Shown: piece after piece, positions 1 to 11,361 of the stretch
Numbering within the stretch: position 1 is the stretch's first letter
Layout: each line of letters begins with the position of its first letter
Assembly: GCF_900520355.1 (NCBI RefSeq)
Contig: NZ_LS999521.1
Location: 496,001-560,000 of the forward strand
Reading direction: 5' to 3'
DNA length: 64,000 nucleotides
Origin: Acinetobacter calcoaceticus
GTDB lineage: Bacteria > Pseudomonadota > Gammaproteobacteria > Pseudomonadales > Moraxellaceae
The notes under the pieces: generated by a model
What the model saw: only the letters and a program-made list of their open reading frames with translations
What the model was told of the DNA's origin: nothing
The model's database searches: none
Position numbers and translations under genes: made by a program

Positions 1-648
1 TATACCAGCTGCATAAACTGGAACTGTTCGATTCGGAATAGTCCAATACAAAATAAAAAAGCCAACAATGGTCAATAGAAACGAAATCAGCCAGAGTATG
101 AATGATCCATCAAGTTGATATCCTGCAAAATTATTGCTGAGAATGTTCATGGAAGCGACCGTCGAGGAAATGACGAATGCACTTCCTAAAATAATCGGAC
201 CTAAAGAGATGATCGTCCAGTAACGCATAAAACCCATAATGCCGCTACGAGTTTCTTTTACACGCCAAATACGATTAAAAACTGTTTCAATTGACGTGAG
301 CATTAAAACGGTAGTCACGAATAAAAACAGCACACCAATAACGGTGAGGTTACTGGATTTCTCTGTGAAAGCATTCAAGGCTTTATCAAATGCAATAGTG
401 CTTTTGGGTAAAAAATTACTATAGATTAAATGTTGGAGCTGTTGTCTTGCAGGTTCTAACGCTTTAATTGAAGAAATAATAACTAAAAAAACCGTTAACA
501 TCGGTACAACTGCGAATAGTGTTGTATAAGTGAGAGAACCAGCTTGTTCACGGCACCGATCAGCTTCAAAACGTTTAAATACATATAAAACGAACTGAAA
601 CCAGGTTTTATTATAAAAAGGAAGCTTACTTAAAAAACGTTGTAACAT
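1..648 (-). CDS. YihY/BrkB-family inner-membrane protein, 3' end outside window
   Basis: The first 216 codons read leftward from an ATG at 646-648 to the window edge with no stop. The N-terminus has a basic cytoplasmic start (MLQRFLSKLPFYNKTW), then the family's conserved EQAGSLTYTTLFAVVPMLTV stretch, followed by several hydrophobic segments. This matches the YihY/BrkB family of polytopic membrane proteins, once called 'ribonuclease BN'; that enzyme name is a historical misassignment and no nuclease motif is visible. The molecular function is unknown. The C-terminal part lies beyond base 1. The gene is transcribed away from wrbA. Confidence 0.85.
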   Translation of the reverse strand, partial: MLQRFLSKLPFYNKTWFQFVLYVFKRFEADRCREQAGSLTYTTLFAVVPMLTVFLVIISSIKALEPARQQLQHLIYSNFLPKSTIAFDKALNAFTEKSSNLTVIGVLFLFVTTVLMLTSIETVFNRIWRVKETRSGIMGFMRYWTIISLGPIILGSAFVISSTVASMNILSNNFAGYQLDGSFILWLISFLLTIVGFFILYWTIPNRTVPVYAAGI

Positions 649-1617
<969 letters not shown>

Positions 1618-1625
1618 AATAAATA

Positions 1626-1653
1626 AAAAAAGAGCGGATATTCGCTCTTTTTT
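1626..1653. terminator. bidirectional rho-independent terminator, wrbA / xpt
   Basis: A perfect stem (AAAAAAGAGCG with CGCTCTTTTTT, loop of six) flanked by A and T runs lies between two convergent genes, so it can serve both strands. Confidence 0.85.
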
Positions 1654-1664
1654 ATTTATAAATC

Positions 1665-3025
<1,361 letters not shown>

Positions 3026-3183
3026 AAGTAAATATCCTTGTACAGACTGAAAAGTCAGTGCTGATGCATCTATAACTTAAACATATTATGCCTGTTGATC
3101 ATGGAGAAAAAATCAGGATTTATGCTAAATGTGTAATCTATTTGTGTTTTTTGGCAGTTAATTCATTTTTATTCATCACAGCT

Positions 3184-3855
3184 TTATACATCTTTTTGCT
3201 GGATTGGCGTGATTTCAGAGTCTTCTAATTCGTCTTCATAATCATCGTCCTGATCACGGTAAAGCAGGGCGGCTAAATTAACATTTCCAAATACGACTAA
3301 CTCAGCCTCACGAACTCGTGCGTAATTTACATGCACTTTACCCAGTGTCTCGATGATACTGGCTTTTTTACCAAACCAGCGGTTGAGGTCAAGAAATATA
3401 AGTTCATCACGTTCTTCTGCTACATTAAAACGTTCAAGAATCATTCCTAAAGGGTCTTTTTTCAAAATTTTATGGTAGTAAAAAACTGCGGCTTTTACGG
3501 CAATCTTCTGCCAAAAGTTTTTATATTTTGCTTCAATAATTTGTGTATTACTAATTTGTTCAAAAACTAAAAGCTGTTGTTCTTTATTAAATTCCATCTG
3601 AATTAGTTTTAAATCAACAGATAATGTCGTTTCTAGGCCTTTTACATGCATGGTTGCATATAATCTTAACCAGTCATGATAAAGATCGGCATGGAGGTCA
3701 TCTAAAAATTCAACATTATTGGTGACATAACGCTGTAAAGTCGCATTCAGAAAGGTTTGTGATAGCGTAAAATCTCTTTCTTCTTCAATGAATGCTTCTG
3801 CTTTTTGGTAGACTTTTTGAAGGCGTCTGACTAATGAGGAAAATAGCGTTTGCAT
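3184..3855 (-). CDS. conserved hypothetical cytoplasmic protein, acidic tail
   Basis: I do not recognise this family. From ATG 3855, chosen because GGAAG precedes it (the frame runs open to 3897), it gives 223 residues. It has no signal peptide or membrane segment. The N-terminal 30 residues look helical and amphipathic (VRRLQKVYQKAEAFIEEERD), the centre contains a basic stretch (YHKILKKDPLGMILERF), and residues near 200 form a strongly acidic run (RDQDDDYEDELEDSE). It is monocistronic. Codon use looks native. Confidence 0.7.
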   Translation of the reverse strand: MQTLFSSLVRRLQKVYQKAEAFIEEERDFTLSQTFLNATLQRYVTNNVEFLDDLHADLYHDWLRLYATMHVKGLETTLSVDLKLIQMEFNKEQQLLVFEQISNTQIIEAKYKNFWQKIAVKAAVFYYHKILKKDPLGMILERFNVAEERDELIFLDLNRWFGKKASIIETLGKVHVNYARVREAELVVFGNVNLAALLYRDQDDDYEDELEDSEITPIQQKDV

Positions 3856-4056
3856 AAAAGAACTTCCAGAAGATAATTTACTTAAGAACCAACACAATCT
3901 TTATTATGATAAAAAACGAGTTTTGATATTGCAGTGTAACAAATTTAATTGATACATTTTGACAAAATGAAAATGGATAAAACTCTATGTTTGAAGTGAA
4001 TCACACTTTTATCCAGATTTGAATATCAGTTTATATTTTATTCGGTATTAAACCGT

Positions 4057-4094
4057 GGGGAAAAGGCATTTACATGCTTTTAAAATTATGTTGA
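4057..4094 (+). promoter_or_regulatory. ribosome site and six-codon leader overlapping the TonB-like start
   Basis: The only good Shine-Dalgarno here (AAAAGG, 4061-4066) is seven bases from ATG 4074, which opens MLLKLC and stops at TGA 4092-4094. That stop overlaps the ATG 4088 of the TonB-like gene. A ribosome finishing the leader would end two bases past the next start, a layout suited to re-initiation. Whether the leader is translated is inference. Confidence 0.4.
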
Positions 4095-4972
4095 ATAAAA
4101 GAAGTCTATCCATAGAGCCTTTTTATCATTGGTGGCAAGACCGAGTCTTTATTGCTGCGACAATATTGGCAATCTTACTGCATATTTTTGTGTTGCTTAT
4201 TCACTTTGCGATGCCTAGCCCATCAGAGCAATCTACTAAAGAAATTGCAATTTCAATTCGATCAAGCAATGAGCCAGTTCAGCAAGCAGACTTTTTGGCA
4301 CAAGCGGACCAGCAAGGTTCGGGCACATTTCGTGAAGCCCACCGTACCTCTAGCGATACACCAAATCCTATGCCTAATGATGCGTCAACTGGAGATGCAC
4401 AGTTAGAAAGTTTGCAAAAGGTTCAGCAACAAAGAGAGCTTAAATTTGAAGAAAAAGTCTTAATGACTGTTTTGAGTTGGCAAAAACAAGCTGATGCAAG
4501 TCAAAGAAAAAAAGAACTAGAACAATTACAAAGTCAATTTCAGGCAAAAGCTGCGATGGTTGCGAGCCTTGAAGCACAATATTTACAACGTAGACAAGAT
4601 TTCAGCCGCCAGCAAAAAATAAAAACGGTAGATGGAATTCAGGCGAAGAAAGATGCCTCGGCTGCTTATTTAGATAAGTTCCGTGAAAAAGTGGAGTTGT
4701 ATGGTAATCGCTATTATCCGGAAGAAGCCAAATTGCAACAGTTGAAAGGCGAAGTTCGTTTAATGGTTATTTTAAATGCTCAAGGTGGAATTCGTGCAAT
4801 CCGGTTACTTGAGAGTTCGGGGTATTCGGTATTAGATGAAGCTGCAAAGTCTTCAGTACGTCGCGGCGCACCATTTGGACATTTTGATACCACTATGAAA
4901 GATATTTCTGAATTACGTATTGTGCGTACTTGGCGTTTTGATCCGGCTCAAGCAGAATTTGAAGTGCATTAA
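4088..4972 (+). CDS. TonB/TolA-like energy transducer with TonB C-terminal domain
   Basis: One N-terminal membrane anchor (about residues 21-43, VFIAATILAILLHIFVLLIH) is followed by a low-complexity linker, a long Gln/Lys/Glu-rich coiled coil (about 115-200), and a TonB C-terminal domain (YPEEAKLQQLKGEVRLMVI through RTWRFDP). It would link inner-membrane proton-motive force to an outer-membrane or periplasmic partner. Unlike classical TonB there is no Pro-rich spacer; the coiled coil is more like TolA. No exbB/exbD lie beside it. An upstream in-frame GTG at 4055 has no ribosome site; ATG 4088 is preferred, giving 294 residues. Confidence 0.78.
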   Translation: MLNKRSLSIEPFYHWWQDRVFIAATILAILLHIFVLLIHFAMPSPSEQSTKEIAISIRSSNEPVQQADFLAQADQQGSGTFREAHRTSSDTPNPMPNDASTGDAQLESLQKVQQQRELKFEEKVLMTVLSWQKQADASQRKKELEQLQSQFQAKAAMVASLEAQYLQRRQDFSRQQKIKTVDGIQAKKDASAAYLDKFREKVELYGNRYYPEEAKLQQLKGEVRLMVILNAQGGIRAIRLLESSGYSVLDEAAKSSVRRGAPFGHFDTTMKDISELRIVRTWRFDPAQAEFEVH

Positions 4973-4977
4973 TAAAA

Positions 4978-5007
4978 AATGTGGATAAGTTTTAGCTTAT
5001 CCACATT
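4978..5007. terminator. hairpin terminator between TonB-like gene and ybeY
   Basis: A 12-bp stem (AATGTGGATAAG with CTTATCCACATT) is followed on the minus strand by a T-rich run, so it fits best as the terminator of the ybeY transcript; it could also end the TonB-like gene. Confidence 0.7.
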
Positions 5008-5073
5008 GATTTGAGTTAATTAGACAAAACCTCACCTGAAGGCAGACGATGTTTTTCATCTAATCAATAATGA

Positions 5074-5556
5074 TTAGATCTGTTCTTGGTAGGGATTGTC
5101 TATATTTAGCTTTGCTAGAATTTCAACTTCAAGCCCTTCCATTTCTTCAGCTTCTTCGTCACTCGTTTCGTGGTCATAACCGAGTAAATGCAAAACACCA
5201 TGTACTAATAAATGTGCAAAGTGTTCTTGAGCTGTTTTCTTTTGTTCAATTGCTTCTTGCAATACAACTGGAATACAAATGACTAAGTCACCCAGAGGAA
5301 AGGCATCAAGCATTGGTAAAACTTCTTCGGGAATATCACTTGGAAAAGATAAAACATTGGTTGGTTTATCTTTCTCTCGATATTGCAGATTAAGTTGTTG
5401 GCTTTCTGCTAAATCGACACAAGCAACGCCAATTTCGCAATCTTCTTTATAACCAACGTGGCGTAAGGTTGTCTCAATAATTTTTTTGAGTTGAGCCCGT
5501 TTGAGCTCTAACTCAGGTAATTGAAGGTCTTGCTGTAAACTTAAACTGATTTTCAA
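5074..5556 (-). CDS. ybeY: endoribonuclease YbeY, 16S rRNA maturation
   Basis: Single-strand RNase of the UPF0054 family required for 16S 3'-end processing and ribosome quality control. The zinc site [16 protein letters not shown] (HxxxHxxxxxH) is complete. It has 160 residues, as usual. The start is TTG at 5556, preceded by AAGGA with a six-base spacer. This ribosome site directly abuts the MITE-like element; its first A belongs to the duplicated TA. It is normally coupled to phoH upstream; here the two are 277 bp apart. Confidence 0.95.
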   Translation of the reverse strand: MKISLSLQQDLQLPELELKRAQLKKIIETTLRHVGYKEDCEIGVACVDLAESQQLNLQYREKDKPTNVLSFPSDIPEEVLPMLDAFPLGDLVICIPVVLQEAIEQKKTAQEHFAHLLVHGVLHLLGYDHETSDEEAEEMEGLEVEILAKLNIDNPYQEQI

Positions 5557-5568
5557 AATGAATCCTTA

Positions 5569-5834
5569 GGGTCTGTTGAACATTCACAGATGATTGTGAC
5601 ATCGAGTGTTTTTTAGATGATACTAGGCGTGGACTATGAAATTTAGTTATTCTAAATGAATAGTTCACAACGATGTAGCAGCAAGAAACACTCTTGTCCC
5701 GAAGGGTTGTGGCTAAAATTATCTCAGACTACGTTATGAAACTTGGAAAGGGGCTCGCCATTCCCTACATTTCATGCCTTGCCTGCTCAATTTTAGCCGA
5801 CAACGCAATCCAATTTTGAATATTCAACAAACCC
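5569..5834. mobile_element. 266-bp MITE-like element with 18-bp terminal inverted repeats and TA duplication
   Basis: The ends GGGTCTGTTGAACATTCA (5569-5586) and TGAATATTCAACAAACCC (5817-5834) are inverted repeats matching at 16 of 18 positions. Each is flanked by TA (5567-5568 and 5835-5836), the target duplication of IS630/Tc1-mariner-type elements. There is no transposase reading frame, so the element is non-autonomous. The interior folds into nested hairpins: TTGTGGCTAAAATT (5707-5720) pairs with 5789-5803, and AGTGTTT (5605-5611) pairs with AAACACT (5686-5692). It sits exactly between phoH and ybeY. Family assignment is inference from the TA target and ends. Confidence 0.8.
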
Positions 5835-6922
5835 TAGGCATCCTGATGTTGCAAGTCTGCTGCTGTATCGTTCTCAGCGACTAATGCTTCCTGACGGGCT
5901 TTACGTTCAGCACGTGCTTCGGCATTAAGACGATGTTGTTCACCATCCCAACCTTCATAAGCCTCAACGATTTTTTGAACCAGTTGATGGCGTACAACAT
6001 CGCGGGAATGGAAACGGGTAATATGAATTTCGGTAATATTTTCGAGTACGCGAAGAGCGTGTGCCAAACCAGATTGTTGACCTTTAGGTAAATCGACTTG
6101 AGTAATGTCACCTGTAATGACTGCACGAGAGCCAAAACCTAAACGGGTCAAGAACATTTTCATTTGTTCAGGTGTTGTGTTTTGAGCTTCATCCAAAATG
6201 ACAAATGAATGGTTAAGTGTACGACCACGCATATATGCAAGAGGCGCAACTTCAATTACTTGACGCTCGATTAACTTGGCAACTTTTTCAAAGCCAAGCA
6301 TTTCGTAAAGGGCATCGTAAAGAGGGCGTAAGTATGGGTCAATTTTCTGGGTTAAATCACCAGGTAAGAAACCCAGCTTTTCTCCAGCTTCTACAGCAGG
6401 ACGTACAAGTAAAATCCGCTGGATTTCGTTACGTTCTAGCATATCTACGGCGGCGGCAACTGCTAAATAGGTTTTACCTGTACCAGCAGGGCCTACACCA
6501 AAAGAAATATCGCTTTGTAAAATACGTTGTACATAACGTTTTTGATTGGCACCACGTGGATTAATGCGGCCTTTTCGGGTCTGGAAATAGACATCGAGCG
6601 GCGCATCATGCTCATCCATTTCATCACCAACTAACTCAAAATTGCGTTCAGTTTGTGAAGACTGAATGAGGAGGTGTAATAGATCGGCACTGATTTGCTG
6701 GGATACTTCGGACTCTTCGTAGAGTCGTTGCAATAAAGCTTCGGCTCTCCCAACAGCATCTATTTCACCATCTATGTGAAAAACATCTCCACGATGAGTA
6801 ATTTTGACATCTAAACGCTGTTCAATTTGCTTCAGGTGCCCATTATAGGCACCTAGAATGCTCTTTAAACGTTCCATTGAAATTTCAGGAAATGTTACGG
6901 TACGTCGAATCGCTGCAGTCAA
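5834..6922 (-). CDS. PhoH-family ATPase (PhoL/YbeZ type)
   Basis: Cytoplasmic ATPase of the PhoH-like group that travels with ybeY and miaB and is thought to act in RNA metabolism. A KH-like N-terminal region (1-75) precedes the ATPase core, with Walker A GPAGTGKT (144-151) and Walker B VILDEAQN (DEAQ 244-247). It has 362 residues. The start is TTG at 6922 with AAAGG upstream; no ATG gives a better N-terminus. The TAG stop is made of the duplicated TA plus the terminal G of the MITE-like element. It is 37 bp after miaB, clearly one operon. Confidence 0.93.
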   Translation of the reverse strand: MTAAIRRTVTFPEISMERLKSILGAYNGHLKQIEQRLDVKITHRGDVFHIDGEIDAVGRAEALLQRLYEESEVSQQISADLLHLLIQSSQTERNFELVGDEMDEHDAPLDVYFQTRKGRINPRGANQKRYVQRILQSDISFGVGPAGTGKTYLAVAAAVDMLERNEIQRILLVRPAVEAGEKLGFLPGDLTQKIDPYLRPLYDALYEMLGFEKVAKLIERQVIEVAPLAYMRGRTLNHSFVILDEAQNTTPEQMKMFLTRLGFGSRAVITGDITQVDLPKGQQSGLAHALRVLENITEIHITRFHSRDVVRHQLVQKIVEAYEGWDGEQHRLNAEARAERKARQEALVAENDTAADLQHQDA

Positions 6923-6959
6923 GAGAAAACCTTTCAGTAGACTTTAGAATACCTCTACA

Positions 6960-8411
6960 TTACGCCACGTCAGGTTCAAGATTCAAGAGTTCACCGTAAA
7001 CAAAATTTAAAGTTTTAATTTCAGTAATCTCGATCTCTGCAAAACGGCCAACCCAAGTTGCATCACCTACAAAAGTGACTAGACGTGTATTGTCAGCAGT
7101 ACCAATTAAAATATTAGGGTCTTGATCAGATACTTTTTCAATAAGTACACGTTCAATTTTACCTAACATGGCATCTGTTTTTTCAATACTAGACTGTTTA
7201 ATTACTTTTTGAACTAGAGCTAAACGTTCTTTTTTAACTTGCTCAGGTGTGGTGTCTGGCAAGTCTGATGCTGGTGTGCCTGGGCGTTTTGAATAAACGA
7301 AACTATACGAGTGATCAAAGTCTAAATCTTTGATAAATTGCAATGTTTCTGCGAAATTTTCATCGGTTTCACCTGGGAAGCCAATAATAAAGTCACTTGA
7401 TAAATGCATATCTGGACGAATTTTGCGTAGCTTCGCAATTTTATCAATATAGACATCAATCGTGTGATTTCGCTTCATTGCCTTTAAAACATCATTCGAA
7501 CCACTTTGTACCGGCAAGTGTAAATGTGACACCATTTGAGGTAAATCTTCATAACACTGAATAAGCTCATCAGAGAACTCAAGTGGGTGCGATGTTGTAT
7601 AGCGTAAGCGTCCAATACCCGGAATTTCTGCAACGAGTCGTAACAATTCAGGGAATGTACAGATGCCACCTTCAAAGGTTTCACCGCGGTAACCATTTAC
7701 ATTTTGACCAAGAAGTGAAATTTCACGGACACCTTTTTCAGCAAGCCCTGCAATTTCTGCAAGTACATCATCTAAAGGTCGAGAAACTTCTTCACCGCGT
7801 GTATATGGAACTACACAGAAAGAACAGTATTTAGAACAGCCTTCCATAATAGAAACAAATGCTTTAAAGCCTTCTACACGTGGTTCTGGCAAAAAGTCGA
7901 ACTTTTCAATGTCTGGGAAAGAAATATCAATCAGTTTGATTTTATCTTTTTTGGGTTTTTCTACTTGAGCATTATGTTGATCAAGCATTTGCGGTAAACG
8001 GTGTAATGTTTGAGGGCCAAAAATCATGTCGACATAAGGCGCACGTTTTTGAATATTGTCACCTTCTTGAGAGGCAACACATCCACCGACACCAATCACA
8101 AGATCAGGATTTTTGTCTTTTAGTTTGCGCCAGCGCCCTAATTCACTAAATACTTTTTCCTGTGCTTTTTCACGAATAGAGCACGTATTCATGAGCAGGA
8201 TGTCTGCTTCAGTAGGGTTGCTCGTTAAAATGTAACCGTGAGAGTCCCCTAAAAGGTCTGCCATACGGTGACTGTCATACTCATTCATCTGACACCCTTG
8301 AGTTTCAATATAAAGTTTTTTTATTGAAACATCAGAGGTGTGCGTTGGCTGGGTAACAGTGTTTTCTGAGGCAGCTTTGGCACCATTGGGAATGAAGGTT
8401 TGAACCGTCAT
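6960..8411 (-). CDS. miaB: tRNA-2-methylthio-N6-dimethylallyladenosine synthase
   Basis: Radical-SAM methylthiotransferase that converts i6A37 to ms2i6A37 in tRNAs reading UNN codons. The N-terminal UPF0004 domain has the three cluster cysteines (C40, C77, C111). The radical-SAM motif CSKYCSFC (C192, C196, C199) is followed by the C-terminal TRAM domain (about 410-475). At 483 residues it has roughly 28 extra at the N-terminus, rich in Thr and Asn, before [17 protein letters not shown]. It is the first gene of miaB-phoH-(MITE)-ybeY and is divergent from slt. Confidence 0.97.
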   Translation of the reverse strand: MTVQTFIPNGAKAASENTVTQPTHTSDVSIKKLYIETQGCQMNEYDSHRMADLLGDSHGYILTSNPTEADILLMNTCSIREKAQEKVFSELGRWRKLKDKNPDLVIGVGGCVASQEGDNIQKRAPYVDMIFGPQTLHRLPQMLDQHNAQVEKPKKDKIKLIDISFPDIEKFDFLPEPRVEGFKAFVSIMEGCSKYCSFCVVPYTRGEEVSRPLDDVLAEIAGLAEKGVREISLLGQNVNGYRGETFEGGICTFPELLRLVAEIPGIGRLRYTTSHPLEFSDELIQCYEDLPQMVSHLHLPVQSGSNDVLKAMKRNHTIDVYIDKIAKLRKIRPDMHLSSDFIIGFPGETDENFAETLQFIKDLDFDHSYSFVYSKRPGTPASDLPDTTPEQVKKERLALVQKVIKQSSIEKTDAMLGKIERVLIEKVSDQDPNILIGTADNTRLVTFVGDATWVGRFAEIEITEIKTLNFVYGELLNLEPDVA

Positions 8412-8656
8412 GCAGGCTCCTAACAGATCGATCTAAAAAAGAATAAATTTGCCCAAAATGGGTCAAACCATTCATTATAGCAGTATTTGAACCGAACCGA
8501 TAACAGTAAACCTTCAGAACAGGACACGGTTTTTTTGAAGTAAATTACGTAAATTTTAATGATGTTGAATCAGAGAGTTACATAACACAACAAAAGAAAG
8601 CATGAAGACTAATTAAACTATGCTCTGAAGGTGAATAGTCAGGGTTTAACACATTT

Positions 8657-10642
8657 ATGAGACCAAGTAGAAAGAGCTCATCCATCCATAGTCATGTAAT
8701 GAAAAATAAATATATGCATCGTAGCTGGTTAGGAGCTATGTGTTTACTTGGTTGTTCATTTACCTATGCTGCCGAAGAGCAGTTTAATGATGCATTGAAC
8801 GCTGCAAATAGTGGCAATACCGCACTATTAGACCAATATCAGCTTGCCATGCAAAATGATGTATTAGGGTACTATCCGGAATATTGGAAACTTAATACCA
8901 ATCTTGGCTTTCAACCTTCAGCTTCGATTGTAAGTTTTGCTCAACGTTACCCTCAATCAGCAATGGCTGAGAAATTAGCAGCCGATTATGTTGAAGAAAA
9001 AGTTAAACAAGCTGACTTCGCATCTGCACAACCTTTACTATCTTATGTAACTAACCCAGATCAGGCCGAAAATTGCGCATTGGCACAGGTGAGAGCGAAA
9101 ACGGGTGATGCATTAGTTTTTGCTGAATATAAAGATGTGTGGCTTGCAACCGAGTCACAACCAGAATCTTGTATCGGATTAGGACGCATGATGTTGTCTA
9201 GTCCGTTAATGAGTGCACAAGATAAACAACAGCGTCTTTGGGTGCAATTACGTTCTGGCTTAACAGGACAAGCTTTGGCAACTGCACAGACTTTGGGTAT
9301 GAATTTGTCTTTGGCTCAGCTCAATCAAATTCAGGCTAATCCACTCAATTATTTGTGGACTGCGCCTAAAACAAATGATACAGACTATGCTTATTTGATT
9401 TTTGCATTAGGTCGTTTGGCTAATAATGACTTAAGCAACGCTTTTGCGAATGTCCAACGTGTCGCTCAAGGTACACCAGAGAATATACAAAAGTATTTAT
9501 ATCGAACCGTGGCTTATATTGGTGGCACCACGGTCATGAAAAATAATTTCAATCGTGAAGTTCTTCAATATTTTGATGCAAGTTATGGTTATCCTCTAAG
9601 TCCGGAAGAAGCTGAAATTTATGCGCGTCAGGCAATTCGATTTGGTGCGTGGGAAAGTTTAATCCGTGCCATTGATAGTATGACCGTGACACAAAAACAA
9701 GAAGACCGCTGGCAATATTGGCTTGCTCGTGCAACAGAGCAGCGCGGTGATAGTAGTTCGAAAAATACTGCGCAACGTATTTATAAAAAATTGGCTGAAA
9801 GTGGTGATGACTATCACAACCTTTTAGCAAAAGATCGTTTGGGCGAACGTTATAATCATCAACCTTACGATGATCAGCCCACTTCAAGCGATTTAAGACG
9901 TTTAGACCAGAATGTTCACTTTAATCGTGCTTTTACTTTAAGACGTATTAATGCAAATCCAACCTATACCAACCGAGAATGGAACTGGGCAGTTCGACAA
10001 GCTTATCTTCAACATGATGATGGTGTGTTGTTAGCTGCAGCAAAGCGTGCTCATGACATGGGGTGGTATGATCGTGCAATTTATGCAGCAGATCGTACAA
10101 CAAATAAACATAATGATACGTATCGCTATGTGACGCCTCATAAGACTAATGTTGTAAGTCATAGTTACAATGCAGGAATTGATCCAGCGTGGGCGTATGG
10201 TTTAATGCGACAAGAAAGCCGATTTGTTACCTCCGCGCGTTCTCATGTTGGAGCGGGTGGGCTTATGCAAATTATGCCTGATACGGCGAAGTTGATTGCA
10301 CGTCAAATGGGCGAAACCTATAATCCAGCGGCATTAAATGAAATGAATACCAATATTCGATATGGTACATTTTATTTGTCGATGATTCAGGGACAATTAA
10401 GCAATAATCCAGTTTTGGCAACGGCAGGTTATAATGCTGGGCCTAATCGGGCAAGACGTTGGCAACCGGACTATCAATCAATTTCGGCTGACCAATATAC
10501 AGAAACAATTCCATTGTTAGAAACCAGAGACTATGTCAAGCATGTTATGACGAATGCAACACATTATGGTGTGATATTGGGTCAAGGGGCTCAATCGTTA
10601 TCACAACGTATGAAAGTCATTCCAATGCGTACATCTCCTTAA
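8657..10642 (+). CDS. slt: soluble lytic murein transglycosylase (Slt70 type)
   Basis: Periplasmic enzyme cleaving peptidoglycan to 1,6-anhydromuropeptides. The long alpha-superhelical N-terminal part (about 40-470) is followed by the SLT catalytic domain: GLMRQESRF with catalytic Glu at residue 520, GLMQIMPDTA, and ATAGYNAGPNRARRW. The signal peptide is centred on WLGAMCLLGCSFTYA, cleaved before AEEQF. ATG 8657 gives an unusually long 24-residue n-region; the real start may be ATG 8699 or 8714. No strong ribosome site decides it. Confidence 0.93.
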   Translation: MRPSRKSSSIHSHVMKNKYMHRSWLGAMCLLGCSFTYAAEEQFNDALNAANSGNTALLDQYQLAMQNDVLGYYPEYWKLNTNLGFQPSASIVSFAQRYPQSAMAEKLAADYVEEKVKQADFASAQPLLSYVTNPDQAENCALAQVRAKTGDALVFAEYKDVWLATESQPESCIGLGRMMLSSPLMSAQDKQQRLWVQLRSGLTGQALATAQTLGMNLSLAQLNQIQANPLNYLWTAPKTNDTDYAYLIFALGRLANNDLSNAFANVQRVAQGTPENIQKYLYRTVAYIGGTTVMKNNFNREVLQYFDASYGYPLSPEEAEIYARQAIRFGAWESLIRAIDSMTVTQKQEDRWQYWLARATEQRGDSSSKNTAQRIYKKLAESGDDYHNLLAKDRLGERYNHQPYDDQPTSSDLRRLDQNVHFNRAFTLRRINANPTYTNREWNWAVRQAYLQHDDGVLLAAAKRAHDMGWYDRAIYAADRTTNKHNDTYRYVTPHKTNVVSHSYNAGIDPAWAYGLMRQESRFVTSARSHVGAGGLMQIMPDTAKLIARQMGETYNPAALNEMNTNIRYGTFYLSMIQGQLSNNPVLATAGYNAGPNRARRWQPDYQSISADQYTETIPLLETRDYVKHVMTNATHYGVILGQGAQSLSQRMKVIPMRTSP

Positions 10643-10698
10643 GTTTAGGTAGTTGATGATGGATCTTCTTTTAATTGGCATATTCAAGTTTTAATTAA

Positions 10699-11361
10699 AT
10701 GAAATATAGATATTTGGAACTTCGTTCAATTTTGCAACTTGCATGGTGGCTTATCTGTGCAGGGGTAGGATTGATGAGTTCCGTTTTGCATGCTGAACCT
10801 GTTAATTTACAGGGATATGTTATGCATGTACAAATGACACCTGCCGCATGTGCGTTAGATCCCTCTAAACAAAAACAACGTAAATGTCTTGAAGGATATT
10901 CATTGACAATTACAGGCCTGATGCCAGAAACAAATCAAACTGATTGTTCAACAGAAAGTTCGGCCTCTCTTTCTCCATTGCAAGCCAAAGTCGTAGCTCG
11001 GGTTATGCCTGACAATAATGCGCGTGTACAGCTTTGGAAAAGTGTAGGGGGGTGCGTTCCTATGAATGCCAGTCAATATTTCCGGACAGTCATTAACTTT
11101 GCTGAACGTTTAAAAATTCCAGCTAGCCTTACAAGTTCAACGAATGTTGAAATACAACAGTCAGCCTTAAAACAGCAATTTACTCGTCTTAATCCGAGCC
11201 TGCCGCAAAATGGCATTCGTTTGACTTGTCAGTTGTCGCGTTCAGATGTTGTTTTAACGGAAGTGAAGGTGTGTTACACAGTAAAAGGCCAATATAAACA
11301 ATGTGCAAATCATGTGGTATCGAATTGCCCAGGTGAAATCACGATTAAAGGTAGTTACTAA
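10699..11361 (+). CDS. exported RNase T2-fold protein lacking catalytic residues
   Basis: A 220-residue protein with a signal peptide (hydrophobic 12-30, cleavage after LHA) and eight mature cysteines. It aligns along its length with E. coli RNase I as I remember that sequence. The first active-site motif LTVHGLWP is here LTITGLMP (69-76), so the catalytic His is T72. In the second motif (E. coli EYAKHGAC) the region is LWKSVGGC (112-119), with Glu, Lys and His replaced by Leu, Ser and Val. The tail LTCQ...LTEVKVCY...ITIKGSY also matches. The fold is probably kept, with catalysis lost. It follows slt by 56 bp, possibly co-transcribed. Confidence 0.72.
   Translation: MKYRYLELRSILQLAWWLICAGVGLMSSVLHAEPVNLQGYVMHVQMTPAACALDPSKQKQRKCLEGYSLTITGLMPETNQTDCSTESSASLSPLQAKVVARVMPDNNARVQLWKSVGGCVPMNASQYFRTVINFAERLKIPASLTSSTNVEIQQSALKQQFTRLNPSLPQNGIRLTCQLSRSDVVLTEVKVCYTVKGQYKQCANHVVSNCPGEITIKGSY

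Noticed and set aside
5070..5282. Plus-strand frame opposite ybeY
   Set aside because: It mirrors the ybeY coding frame and has no independent support.
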